Assembly: GCA_964057225.1 (NCBI GenBank)
Contig: OZ059900.1
Location: 10,488,501-10,552,500, forward strand
Source: Auanema rhodensis
Taxonomy: Eukaryota; Nematoda; Chromadorea; Rhabditida; Rhabditidae
Length of the DNA stretch: 64,000 nt
Reading direction: 5' to 3'
Shown: piece by piece, positions 44,978-54,326 of the stretch
Layout of the letters: every line of letters starts with the position of its first letter
Position numbering within the stretch: the first letter of the stretch is position 1
The notes under the pieces: model-generated
What the model saw: the letters and a program-made list of their open reading frames with translations, nothing else
Told to the model about the DNA's origin: nothing
Databases searched by the model: none
Program-made: the position numbers and the translations under genes

Positions 44978-45983
44978 CTATAGAACTTCGAAGAATTAAA
45001 ATAAAAATGTTAAAACCGACTTACTTTTAGGTTGGGGTTAATTGGAATAAAAATATATAGTTAAGCTATAAAATAAAATAAATTAATAAAGTACAAACAA
45101 ATAATAAAGAAATTACGAATAAAATATAAATAAAATATTAATATATTAAAATATTTAGAGAATTGTCTACCTAAAATAACTTTTGATGACAAATAGATAA
45201 AATTAACAATAGGACGCAAGGATTGTTTGTTTCATAAGCGATTGAGCGCCATAAAAATTAAAATTGTTTTGATTGGAAAGAGAGAGAGAGAGAGATTGAT
45301 TCGCCTAAGAAAACTACAATGTACAATAGTTATATGAACAAGAAGGTTCTGTTATTCTATTATATCACGTAGATATAGAAAGAATTGAATATTATACTAA
45401 AGAAATTCAATAATTCGTTTTGAATGAAGAAGTTTCAATATAGTTTTATACATCAATTATTGATTGGATATCAACATTTTTTCTCAAAAAATTTGATTAT
45501 TAACTCTTGATTTTCACTTCATAATAATATTATTTATTTTATTCTCTGTCTTTTCATCTTTTTTCACTCTCCTACAAGTTTTATTTTATTTAGAAATGTT
45601 TTTTCCTGTTTTTCTAAGCTTAATCAACCATAGTTCAATTGAGCATTTCAAGAACAATATAAAAAAATTTAATACAGTCAGGCTATAAAAATACTAAAAA
45701 CTAAAAAAAAAAGAATATATATATATAAATCATAAAAATGGTACAGATTAAAAAGTAAAGAAAAACGATAAAAGAGTATATGTATATAATACAGGCTAGC
45801 AACATGGTATCCAATCTGAGTTGAAAATTGAAAAAAAAGACTGCTGAAGCGGATGCTATTCAAAACCAGACAAGTTATTTCATATTTGCACTGAGTTTCG
45901 GGCAACATTAGCATTTTTACAATTACAGAACATCAGCTTTAGATCACGGATAAGCAGACAGGTTAGTACCACAGTATCTTTCT
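44978..45983. other. AT-rich intergenic spacer or long intron
   Basis: About 1 kb between the stop of the repeat-exon gene (45984) and the ATG of the coiled-coil gene (44977). It holds A/T runs, a GAGAGAGAGAGAG tract near 45281-45294 and no convincing exon. The 78-codon minus frame near 45.7-45.9 kb is low-complexity and hydrophobic and looks spurious. A donor (GTAAATGATGG) inside the last exon of the upstream gene and the acceptor just before 44977 are both phase 0, so this spacer could instead be one long intron joining the two genes. Confidence 0.5.
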
Positions 45984-48900
45984 TCACCAATTGGTCTTAT
46001 CTGTGCATATTGGCTCAGTTAAACCATCATTTACAGCTTTGGAATCTTCTACAACTTCGAGCCGACTCTCATTCAGCTCAGGTTTAATTCCAGAAGTATC
46101 AGCGTCTTTCACAATGGGCAAGTCTTCGAATAGAGAGCTGTCATCCTGATTATAAGTTAATATAGATTTTATAAATGTTTAATAGAAAACTCACCAGTGA
46201 AATACTGAGACTAAATAGCCTATTACACCTTTCTCTTCTAGCAATAACAAAAGCCTGAATTGAAGTTTTTTTGCAAATAAAGTTATTTATCCTACTAACC
46301 TTCATTTCATCATCTAAGTCTTCAAAAGTAATAGTGTTCCTTTCTAAAATGTTATTGGCAGATCCAACATTAGCATTTGCTTCAGAACAATTCTGCGCTT
46401 CAAAATTGTAAGTATCGGCAGAGTTTGCCTGATCCAGCGACCATTCCAATAGAGTGTTTTCATCCTGATTATAAATTATTATAAATTCTATAAATGTTTA
46501 AGAGAAAACTCACATAAGTAATACTGAGTCTGAATAGCCTATTACACCTTTCTCTTCTAGCAATAACAGTAGCCTGAATTGAAACTTTTTTGCAAATAAA
46601 GTTATTTAGCAAACTAACCTTCATTTCATCATCTAAGTCTTCAAAATAGATGGCCCTCCTCTCTGGAATAGCATTAGTAGAATCCTCATCACTTTTCGCT
46701 TCAGCAATTATTTGAACGTTATTATCAGAATTGTCAGCCGCAATATTTTCTCCAAGAGATTTTCGTTTTTTTTCGCATGTTTCAGTATTTGTCATTTCAA
46801 CATCAACAGCTATTTCTTTTTCATAATCTTGGGCAATTCTGGTCTCTAAAGGAAACCCAGGTTCCCTCTTGAGAATATGTTTTTGCAAACATTCTGAGAA
46901 TTTCGTAAAACCAGCAGAAACCGTTTTAGTGCAGTTTTCATTATTAATCTCCTATAATACAGTTTGTAAGTAAATATACAAATATACAGTTGCATCTTAC
47001 GTGTTTGTTGTCGAGTTTTAATTTAAAATTCATAGGTTCTTCAGTGAGCTTAATCTAGAGAATATAAATTTTTAAACAAATATATTTAATATAACTTACT
47101 GCATTATCATATATAGAAATAGATGTGTCGTTTTCAGCACTACTTTTGTTAAATGTCTCAATCCTGCTTTCATTGAAAACTTTCCTATTCTATATATTAT
47201 ATTCATAAAAAAAGAACATTTTTGATTAATATTACAGTATCGAGGTCGATATCCCGTTGTCTGATAAGTCTTGGCACTGGTTTTTCATTTAATTTCACCT
47301 AAACAATGAAACCAACTTGATGAATTACTTGTTTCATTCTCTTAAACCTGTAAGTCATCATCTGCGAGATATCCACTCAATTCCAGGTCAGAGTTAGTAG
47401 TTTCCTTCAAGTTCAAATAAAAGCTTAAAAATAGTATATTCCAACTTACAACTCCTCGATGTTGTTCAACTTTCGAATGAGCTCTCAAAAGCACTTTTTT
47501 GAGTAAAGTCTAACAATGCAAATTGGATTGTAAACATAACAATATGCTCGAACTCACCGTTTTTGTGCTGCTCTTCTGTTGCCTTTTCTGATAAGAAAGT
47601 TTAAAGCTCATGTCAATATCGGATGATGTTTCATTCTGCAAACGCATTGCAGAAAAAATGAAATGAGGGAAGAGAATTTTTTACCAGCTTTTGTGGAGTT
47701 TTCTCATCTTTGCATGAGCGCAACGAGTTTGTGTACATTTCCTTGTTCAGACCATACTGTATATACGTAATTGAAAAAAAAAACTGTTTGAACTAACACT
47801 TTGGAACGGAGAGATATTCCAACTTTGGTTTATATCTTCTGGCAAATCAAGTGAATCTCCTGGATTGAATTCGTTAGAGTCATCATGAGGCGACTCTGTG
47901 CTTTCTTCCTGAATAAATAAAAATAATTTCAAAACGATTGAGCTTAATAATCTAACAAGTTTCTCTGATTGTCTCGTGTTATTGAAACTTCCAAAAGGTG
48001 AATTCTAAAAACATCAATTTATGAAACATTCTAGACCTTCAACTCAACTAATGGTGTTTTGGAAAAGTATTCAGTTCGATCAGGAGAAAATTCATTTTTC
48101 TTTAATCGCTGAAACAGAATGTTTTGAAATCAATAACTGATTAAGGCTAGAATTGGTTTTGGCAGAAATTATGATTAAAAAAAAGTTTCTTCTTCACCAG
48201 ACATTAGTATAAATGTTTGTATCATCTCCAACTTACATTCAAACTTTCGAATGTCTCTAAGTCCATGCTAAGGTCTATGTCAGATAGTGTCTCGTTCTTG
48301 AAAAAAATCGGGTGATTCATTGAATTTTTCGGTACTGTGAACTCACAAAAGATAGTTTCCGCTCCAATTTTTTAGAAGAACGGCTCATATCATATGTAGA
48401 ATTGTTCTTTAAGAAAATTTTGTTTTGTGTTCTGAAAGTGCTCTTACTTCAAATTTACCCGCCTTTCTCCTTGAAGTAATGTAATCATATTTATCCTCTT
48501 CCGCTTCAGACAATTTTCGACTTTCATTGAACAGCACTGATGCTTCATTTATAGTAACGTTCATAGTCGTGTTCATAATCATGTCCATAGTCATGTTCAT
48601 GTTTTCTGGTGTCTCATTCTTTGAAAATTTTTTATAAATTGGGAGATTCATGAAATTTCAACTCACAAGGCCATCTGAAGGTCCGAACATCTGAATAGTG
48701 TCCGTAGTCATGTTCATAGTATTGTTCATAATCATGTCCATAGTCATGTTCATTTTGTCCGGTGTCTCATTCTTTGAAAATTTTTTATAAATTGGGAGAT
48801 TCATGAAATTTCAACTCACAAGCTCATCTTGAGGTCCGAACATCTGAATAGTGTCCGTAGTCATGTTCATAGTAGTGTTCATAATCATGTCCATAGTCAT

Positions 48901-51336
48901 GTTCATGTTTTCTGGTGTCTCATTCTTTGAAATTTTTTTATAAATTTGGAGATTCATGAAATTTCAACTCACAAGGCCATCTGAAGGTCCGAACATCTGA
49001 ATAGTGTCCGTAGTCATGTTCATAGTATTGTTCATAATCATGTCCATAGTCATGTTCATTTTGTCCGGTGTCTCATTCTTTGAAAATTTTTTATAAATTG
49101 GGAGATTCATGAAATTTCAACTCACAAGCTCATCTTGAGGTCCGAACATCTGAATAGTGTCCGTAGTCATGTTCATAGTATTGTTCATAATCATGTCCAT
49201 AGTCATGTTCATTTTGTCCGGTGTCACATTCTTTGAAAATTTTTATAATTTCCGAGGTTCGTGAAATTTCAACTCACAAGCTCATCTTGAGGTCCGAACA
49301 TCTGAATAGTGTCCGTAGTCATGTTCATTTTGTCCGGTGTCACATTCTTTGAAAATTTTTATAATTTCCGAGGTTCGTGAAATTTCAACTCACAAGCTCA
49401 TCTTGAGGTCCGAACATCTGAATAGTGTCCGTAGTCATGTTCATGTTGTCCGGTGTCTCATTCTTTGAATATTTTTATAATTTCGGAGATTCATGCAATT
49501 TCAACTCACAAGCTCATCATGAGTTCCGAACATCTGAATAGTGTCCGTAGTCATGTTCATAGTCGTATTCATACTCGAATTCATAGTCGTGCTCATAATC
49601 ATGTCCATAGTCATGTTCATGTTTTCTGGTGTCTCATTCTTTGAAAATTTTTTATAAATTGGGAGATTCATGAAATTTCAACTCACAAGCTCATCTTGAG
49701 GTCCGAACATCTGAATAGTGTCCGTAGTCATGTTCATAGTATTGTTCATAATCATGTCCATAGTCATGTTCATTTTGTCCGGTGTCACATTCTTTGAAAA
49801 TTTTTATAATTTCCGAGGTTCGTGAAATTTCAACTCACAAGCTCATCTTGAGGTCCGAACATCTGAATAGTGTCCGTAGTCATGTTCATGTTGTCCGGTG
49901 TCTCATTCTTTGAATATTTTTATAATTTCGGAGATTCATGCAATTTCAACTCACAAGCTCATCATGAGTTCCGAACATCTGAATAGTGTCCGTAGTCATG
50001 TTCATAGTCGTATTCATACTCGAATTCATAGTCGTGCTCATAATCATGTCCATAGTCATGTTCATGTTTTCTGGTGTCTCATTCTTTGAAAATTTTTTAT
50101 AAATTGGGAGATTCATGAAATTTCAACTCACAAGCTCATCTTGAGGTCCGAACATCTGAATAGTGTCCGTAGTCATGTTCATAGTATTGTTCATAATCAT
50201 GTCCATAGTCATGTTCATTTTGTCCGGTGTCACATTCTTTGAAAATTTTTATAATTTCCGAGGTTCGTGAAATTTCAACTCACAAGCTCATCTTGAGGTC
50301 CGAACATCTGAATAGTGTCCGTAGTCATGTTCATTTTGTCCGGTGTCACATTCTTTGAAAATTTTTATAATTTCCGAGGTTCGTGAAATTTCAACTCACA
50401 AGCTCATCTTGAGGTCCGAACATCTGAATAGTGTCCGTAGTCATGTTCATGTTGTCCGGTGTCTCATTCTTTGAATATTTTTATAATTTCGGAGATTCAT
50501 GCAATTTCAACTCACAAGCTCATCATGAGTTCCGAACATCTGAATAGTGTCCGTAGTCATGTTCATAGTCGTATTCATACTCGAATTCATAGTCGTGCTC
50601 ATAATCATGTCCATAGTCATGTTCATTTCGTCTACTGTCTCATTCTTTGAATATTTTTATAATTTCGGAGATTCATGCAATTTCGACTCACAAGTCCATC
50701 TTGAAATCCAAATATCTGAATGGTATCCGTAGTCATGTTCATGTTTTCTGGCGTCTCATTCTTTGAATATTTTTATAAATTGGGAGATTCATGAAATTTC
50801 AACTCACAAGCTCATCTTGAGGTTCGAACATCTGAATAGTGTCCGTAGTCATGTTCATAGTCGTATTCATAGTCGAATCCATAGTCGTGCTCAGAATCAT
50901 GTCCATAGTCATGTTGATTTCGCTTAGTGTCTCATTCTTTGAATATTTTTATAATTTCGGAGATTCATGCAAGTTCAACTCACAAACCCATCTTGAGGTC
51001 CAAAAATATCAATGGTATTTGCACTTACGTTCATGTTAGAAGAAGAATTCTTCTAGAAAAAATTGAGTAACATTTAAATATTCTCTAATTTCAAACACAC
51101 AGTTATATATTCAGTATCATGACCGGTCTGTAAACTCTCAACTGCAACTTTAAACTAAATAAGATTAAAAAATATCAATGCTTTACAGTTTTGTTTTCTA
51201 AAGGAAAAAGCACTTGCATGTCTCTTAAGGTAGTTGGACTGAAGGCAGGAGATACAACAGAAAAATCAAAACTGTCGTCAACAGCCTTGGGTGTTGAGAA
51301 TGATAACATAGTAACTTTGGAAGTATGGTTCTCCAT
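45984..51336 (-). CDS. Multi-exon repeat protein with MELT-like tetrapeptide arrays (KNL1/Spc105-like candidate)
   Basis: About 37 exons, all phase 0, encode roughly 1,198 residues from ATG 51336 (MENHTSKVTMLSFSTPKAVD) to TGA 45984. Introns are mostly 44-50 bp; the first may be only 32 bp. Residues 1-91 are unique. Residues about 92-630 come from 17 near-identical exons carrying M-[ND]-x-[TS] tetrapeptides (MNMT, MDMI, MNTT) followed by TDTIQMFGPQDEL. Later exons carry single related motifs: SDIDLSMDLETFESL, SDIDMSFKLS and SDLELSGY. The C-terminal part is acidic and contains a duplicated FEDLDDEMK / ARRERCNRLF module. Many short M-[ED]-[LIM]-[ST]-like phospho-motifs before a possible coiled-coil C-terminus (the next gene) resemble KNL1, the outer-kinetochore scaffold whose phosphorylated MELT repeats recruit Bub3-Bub1. 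I found no SILK or RVSF PP1-docking motif, and the usual acidic residue is mostly Asn, so the identification is tentative. The exon chain is supported by 36 frame-consistent junctions. Confidence 0.7.
46145..46655 (-). repeat. Duplicated exon pair (FEDLDDEMK + ARRERCNRLF module)
   Basis: Exon 33 (46951-46619) ends with YFEDLDDEMK and is followed by exon 34 (46573-46514, ATVIARRERCNRLFRLSITY). Exon 35 (46464-46300) ends with TFEDLDDEMK and is followed by exon 36 (46254-46195, AFVIARRERCNRLFSLSISL). The two modules are 319 bp apart, and the intron inside each is also conserved. That inner intron is 45 bp and open in frame, so its retention would not break the protein. Exon 37 is 46145-45984 and ends the gene. 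The Arg/Cys-rich helix-like segment is not recognised. Confidence 0.8.
46952..48406 (-). other. Middle exons 21-32 of the repeat-exon gene
   Basis: Short phase-0 exons: 48406-48347, 48296-48237, 48108-48049, 48004-47957, 47908-47798, 47756-47685, 47635-47558, 47509-47450, 47404-47348, 47298-47236, 47189-47100 and 47054-47001. They are unique in sequence, but three carry motifs like those of the amplified exons: NETLSDIDLSMDLETFES, NETSSDIDMSFKLS and NSDLELSGYLADD. Two of these exons start with the same N-E-T-x-S/E pattern as the amplified cassettes, so the cassette array probably grew from an exon of this kind. The introns include unusual but usable donors (GTTTAAG, GTTAG, GTTGAG). Confidence 0.6.
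48448..50936 (-). repeat. Tandem array of 17 exon-intron cassettes inside a gene
   Basis: Exons 4-20 read: 50936-50808, 50760-50692, 50644-50516, 50468-50400, 50352-50284, 50236-50132, 50083-49955, 49907-49839, 49791-49687, 49638-49510, 49462-49394, 49346-49278, 49230-49126, 49077-48973, 48924-48820, 48771-48667 and 48618-48448. Apart from the last (171 bp, diverging into unique sequence) they come in three sizes: 129, 105 and 69 bp (43, 35 and 23 codons). The sizes differ only in the number of 12-bp, four-residue units. Introns are about 47-50 bp and nearly identical (GTGAGTTGAAATTTCATGAA... to TTTCAAAG), so intron and exon were duplicated together. Higher-order blocks recur: the stretch beginning at the 43-codon exon repeats after 445 bp (50083 to 49638) and 561 bp (50644 to 50083). 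Confidence 0.85.
50984..51336 (-). other. 5' unique exons 1-3 of the repeat-exon gene
   Basis: Exon 1 is 51336-51187 (50 codons), exon 2 is 51154-51101 (18 codons) and exon 3 is 51052-50984 (23 codons). Exon 1 contains DDSFDFSVVSPAFSPTT, similar in style to the SPAF motif of the neighbouring coiled-coil gene. Exon 3 (SNMNVSANTIDIFGPQDGF) is already a diverged copy of the repeat-exon ending seen downstream. The intron between exons 1 and 2 is only 32 bp by the boundaries chosen; a 59-bp intron ending TTTACAG is an in-frame alternative. Confidence 0.65.
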
Positions 51337-51395
51337 TGCTTTAAAGGTTTTGCAAAAGTGTTAATGACAAGTCTAAAGTAAATATAATCAAATTC

Positions 51396-51695
51396 ATAAT
51401 AATCTTTAACAATATTAAAAACTCAAAGCCTATTGTCTAGTACAACAACAATGCTTCCATTAATTCAAATTATAAACTTTTAGCATAATAGTTAATATAA
51501 GAAAATAGTGGCGTACTTATAGATTGGTATCGTGGATGATACAAATCCTGATAATAATCTTTAACAATATTGAAAACTCAAAGCCTATAGTTTACTACAA
51601 CAAGGATACTTCAGTTAATTTAAATTATAAACTCTTAGCATTATAGTTAATATGAGAAAATAGTGGCGTACTTATAGAATGGTATCGTGGATGAT
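51396..51695. repeat. Tandem duplication of a 145-bp segment upstream of the repeat-exon gene
   Basis: Copy 1 is 51396-51540 and copy 2 is 51551-51695. Both begin ATAATAATCTTTAACAATAT and end TATCGTGGATGAT, with scattered differences between. They lie 60-360 bp upstream of the start codon at 51336, in the expected promoter or 5' UTR of the minus-strand gene. No coding potential is seen. Confidence 0.85.
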
Positions 51696-52830
51696 TCAGA
51701 ATCTTTAGACTATTTGACTACTAGGAATATGAATGAGATAGAAACATTTCGGTTGATGTAGAGCCAAGCACATGTTTAATTTCACATAATATTACATAAG
51801 AAACAAGAATAACGAAATAAATACATGTTGTGATTAAATAAAAGCTATAATATAAATGAAATATTAATAAAGGATGTAAATGTTGCATAAAGTTGTATAA
51901 ATATCTGAATTAGGATAAACAGAATGACAAAGCGAAAGCAATTTGAATGTACAGTATGGCGTAAACATATTGTTTGTATTTTGAACACATTTAAATTATG
52001 TATTTGATCTATATAGTGCTCAATAGTATCCCATAGGCATTTGCTTTCTTTTTTGATTTTTTGAATTGATTTGCTACATAATATTTGGTAAAAAATAAAT
52101 GCTTGTTCTTTGATCATTTGACATAAAAAAAATAATTTATAATAATTAAAATGAGAAATATTAATAATTGCTCAATATAGTATGTATAAGATTTTTCTTC
52201 TGTTTTTCATTGAACTTTATTTTTAAAATCCAATTATTAATTAAATTATTAATTAGTTGAAATTATTAACTATGTAGTTTTTTTAAACAAATTTCCGATT
52301 ATTTGGATTTGCTTCATACTCGTCATTGATATAATATAATTGAATTTTTTGAATTTATGTAATATTAATACTAATTATCAGTCTTTTACGTTTTTTTTTG
52401 ACTATTTTTTACTATTTTATTAGAAAATTATTTGAAAAAATATTTATTAACAAATGCTAATTAACACCGAAACTGAATCAAGCATATAAGTTTCACAACG
52501 TTTTATGAAAAAATAGATAATATAATAAGACAAAACAAATAAAAAGTAAGAAATTATCCTCATTTCTTTATATTTCAAAGATGTACACACAAAAAACAAC
52601 ATCAAAACTAATACTTTAATCTACATGCCCTCTATTTCTAAAATTTGCGGTAAATTCGTGGAAAGCGTGTTAAAATGCGAGTTGTTCACCTTCAGAATCA
52701 AATAATATCGAGGTTGTTTCTAAGATTTTATTAAGGCTGTTTCAAGGATCCCCATATCTTGATAATAATGGATTGTAGTTGTAGAAACCATAGAAAAAGA
52801 GAAAAAAAGAAATGAAAGAATAAAGTTATT
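51696..52830. other. AT-rich intergenic region, nothing recognised
   Basis: A/T-rich sequence with short poly-A and poly-T runs. The 90-codon minus frame at 51845-52117 has a low-complexity Ile/Phe-rich translation without splice context or family resemblance, and I do not call it a gene. Confidence 0.6.
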
Positions 52831-52948
52831 TTAGGCAAGAGTTGGTGAGATGGCTGAAATTAGAACGTGGAATATTTGACATTGTTTCATGACAAGCAAA
52901 GATAAATAGTCGTGTACTTTGCCGGACAGTTCTCTACAACCTCACATC

Positions 52949-53022
52949 TGCGGACTCTCTAGTACAGCGGTAAAGACTATAACCTCCCCCGCTCTTCAGT
53001 GACAAGTCGGTATTTGCTCGCA
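52949..53022 (+). other. tRNA-like 74-nt segment, probably a degenerate tRNA or chance
   Basis: The segment starts TGCGGAC and ends GCTCGCA, which can form a seven-pair acceptor stem with one G-U and one A-C mismatch. TAGTACAGCGG inside it fits the Pol III A-box pattern TRGYNNARNNG. CAAG-TCGGTAT-TTG near the 3' end resembles a T-arm with a mutated TTCGAAT loop. The total length of 74 nt is typical of tRNA. Against this, no good anticodon arm folds and position 33 is not T. At best it is a decayed tRNA or a tRNA-derived element. Confidence 0.2.
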
Positions 53023-53083
53023 CAAAAGACTACGAGAAGTCAAGTTGATGGACGTTTAATAGACCACCCGTAAACATTAATCA

Positions 53084-53191
53084 ATGACACATCAGTTTTG
53101 CAAGGGCAGAAAGTATAGCTATCAACGTTTCCGAAAAGCGATTAAGAAGAAAACAGAGTATGAAAAGATGAAGAAGAAGATAAAAAAATAG
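53084..53191 (+). CDS. Small highly basic open frame (35 codons), uncertain
   Basis: It starts at ATG 53084 and stops at TAG 53191. More than a third of the residues are Lys or Arg, with Tyr/Phe in the first half (RKYSYQRFRKAIKKK) and a Lys-rich end. It lies in a short GC-richer island (about 52.83-53.2 kb) inside AT-rich DNA. An upstream open stretch without ATG (about 52906-52970) and the phrase RVGEMAEIRTWN near 52840 suggest pieces of exons in the same island. It could be a terminal exon, a remnant of a basic protein gene, or chance. No family is recognised. Confidence 0.2.
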   Translation: MTHQFCKGRKYSYQRFRKAIKKKTEYEKMKKKIKK

Positions 53192-54100
53192 ATTTGATGA
53201 CATACAAAGAGAAATTCCGAATTAGTGAACAAACGTGAGATCATACAAAATGAAATTCGAAAATCTATTCGTAATATCTTTCAAAACAATAAAACTTTTA
53301 TATTAGTCTTGAACTTATTATTAATTTAATTGTAAAGACAATTAATTATACTAACTAAAGCTTGTATTTGGCTTTTTTATTCAAACAAATTGATTATTCT
53401 TGAAAAATAGCTCTCAAATGTTTTTCTTCTTTCATAACTTTAAAGTTCCAAAACCTTTTTTATAACCATTACTTCTAAGAAAATGAAAGCTTTCAACATT
53501 TAACTGTCCATCTCTCATTAGCCTTCCCTTCAATTTTTAAAGGTTTTTAGCTTTTTTCTTGTTGGATAGAACAACTCGCTCTTCAAAAAAGTCTAAATGC
53601 TACAATTATATAAACACATGTTAATAAATCAATAAATCAATTCAATATAATTAGAAAAAATAGAAAAAAATACTATATATTATCTTTTTGTATTATAATC
53701 CACATATTCACATACATCATATGTGTATTCATTATCAATTCTGTAGATAGGTCAGACAATATAAAATGAAATGTATTCTTATAAATAATTATATGAAAAC
53801 TATTTAAAGTTGTTTGTCCCCTTCTGCTTTACTTGGTGGTGGCTTTCATCTAATGCTAGCTAACCTCAAATAATGGTCGAATAGTTTTCTTTTTCTCATC
53901 TTTTCTATCTCTCACGCTGTTTTACTTCACAAATCTTTTCTCTAATGATGCAAACGCTTTTAGCTTATGTATTGTTAAAAAAATAATGCTCTTTCATCAT
54001 TTCATTATTCAAGTTCATTAATAACTATTGTTTCAATTAAGTTTAGATTGAATTCAAAAAACAACTTGAAAAGTTTTAAAATGAAATTTATAATTTTCTT

Positions 54101-54122
54101 CATATATATATATATATATATA
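54101..54122. repeat. (AT)n microsatellite
   Basis: An uninterrupted run of about eleven AT dinucleotides. Confidence 0.9.
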
Positions 54123-54259
54123 AATTTTAACCATACCCCGTTCTTATCTCTAAAGCTTTTCCTTACTCCTGGTCTGTCCCTCTGTCTATCTTCTACAATC
54201 ATTTGGTGAGCTTTCTTTCTATAGCATTCTTTATCACTATATGAATATTTTTCTTTCCT

Positions 54260-54261
<2 letters not shown>

Positions 54262-54320
<59 letters not shown>

Positions 54321-54326
54321 TTCCCT
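54262..54326. repeat. (CT)n microsatellite
   Basis: About 65 bp of nearly pure CT dinucleotide, with two single-base TT interruptions. It lies inside the pyrimidine-skewed region. Confidence 0.95.

Noticed and set aside
45020-45040. Telomere-like AACCCCAACCTAAAA on the minus strand
   Set aside because: A single short, imperfect match, not a tandem telomeric repeat; more likely part of a 5' UTR exon.
49453-51039. Plus-strand His-rich and hydrophobic open frames across the cassette region
   Set aside because: They are antisense shadows of the minus-strand exon array; the splice signals and frame continuity are on the minus strand.
51845-52117. 90-codon minus-strand open frame
   Set aside because: AT-driven composition (Ile/Phe/Lys), no splice partners, no recognisable domain.
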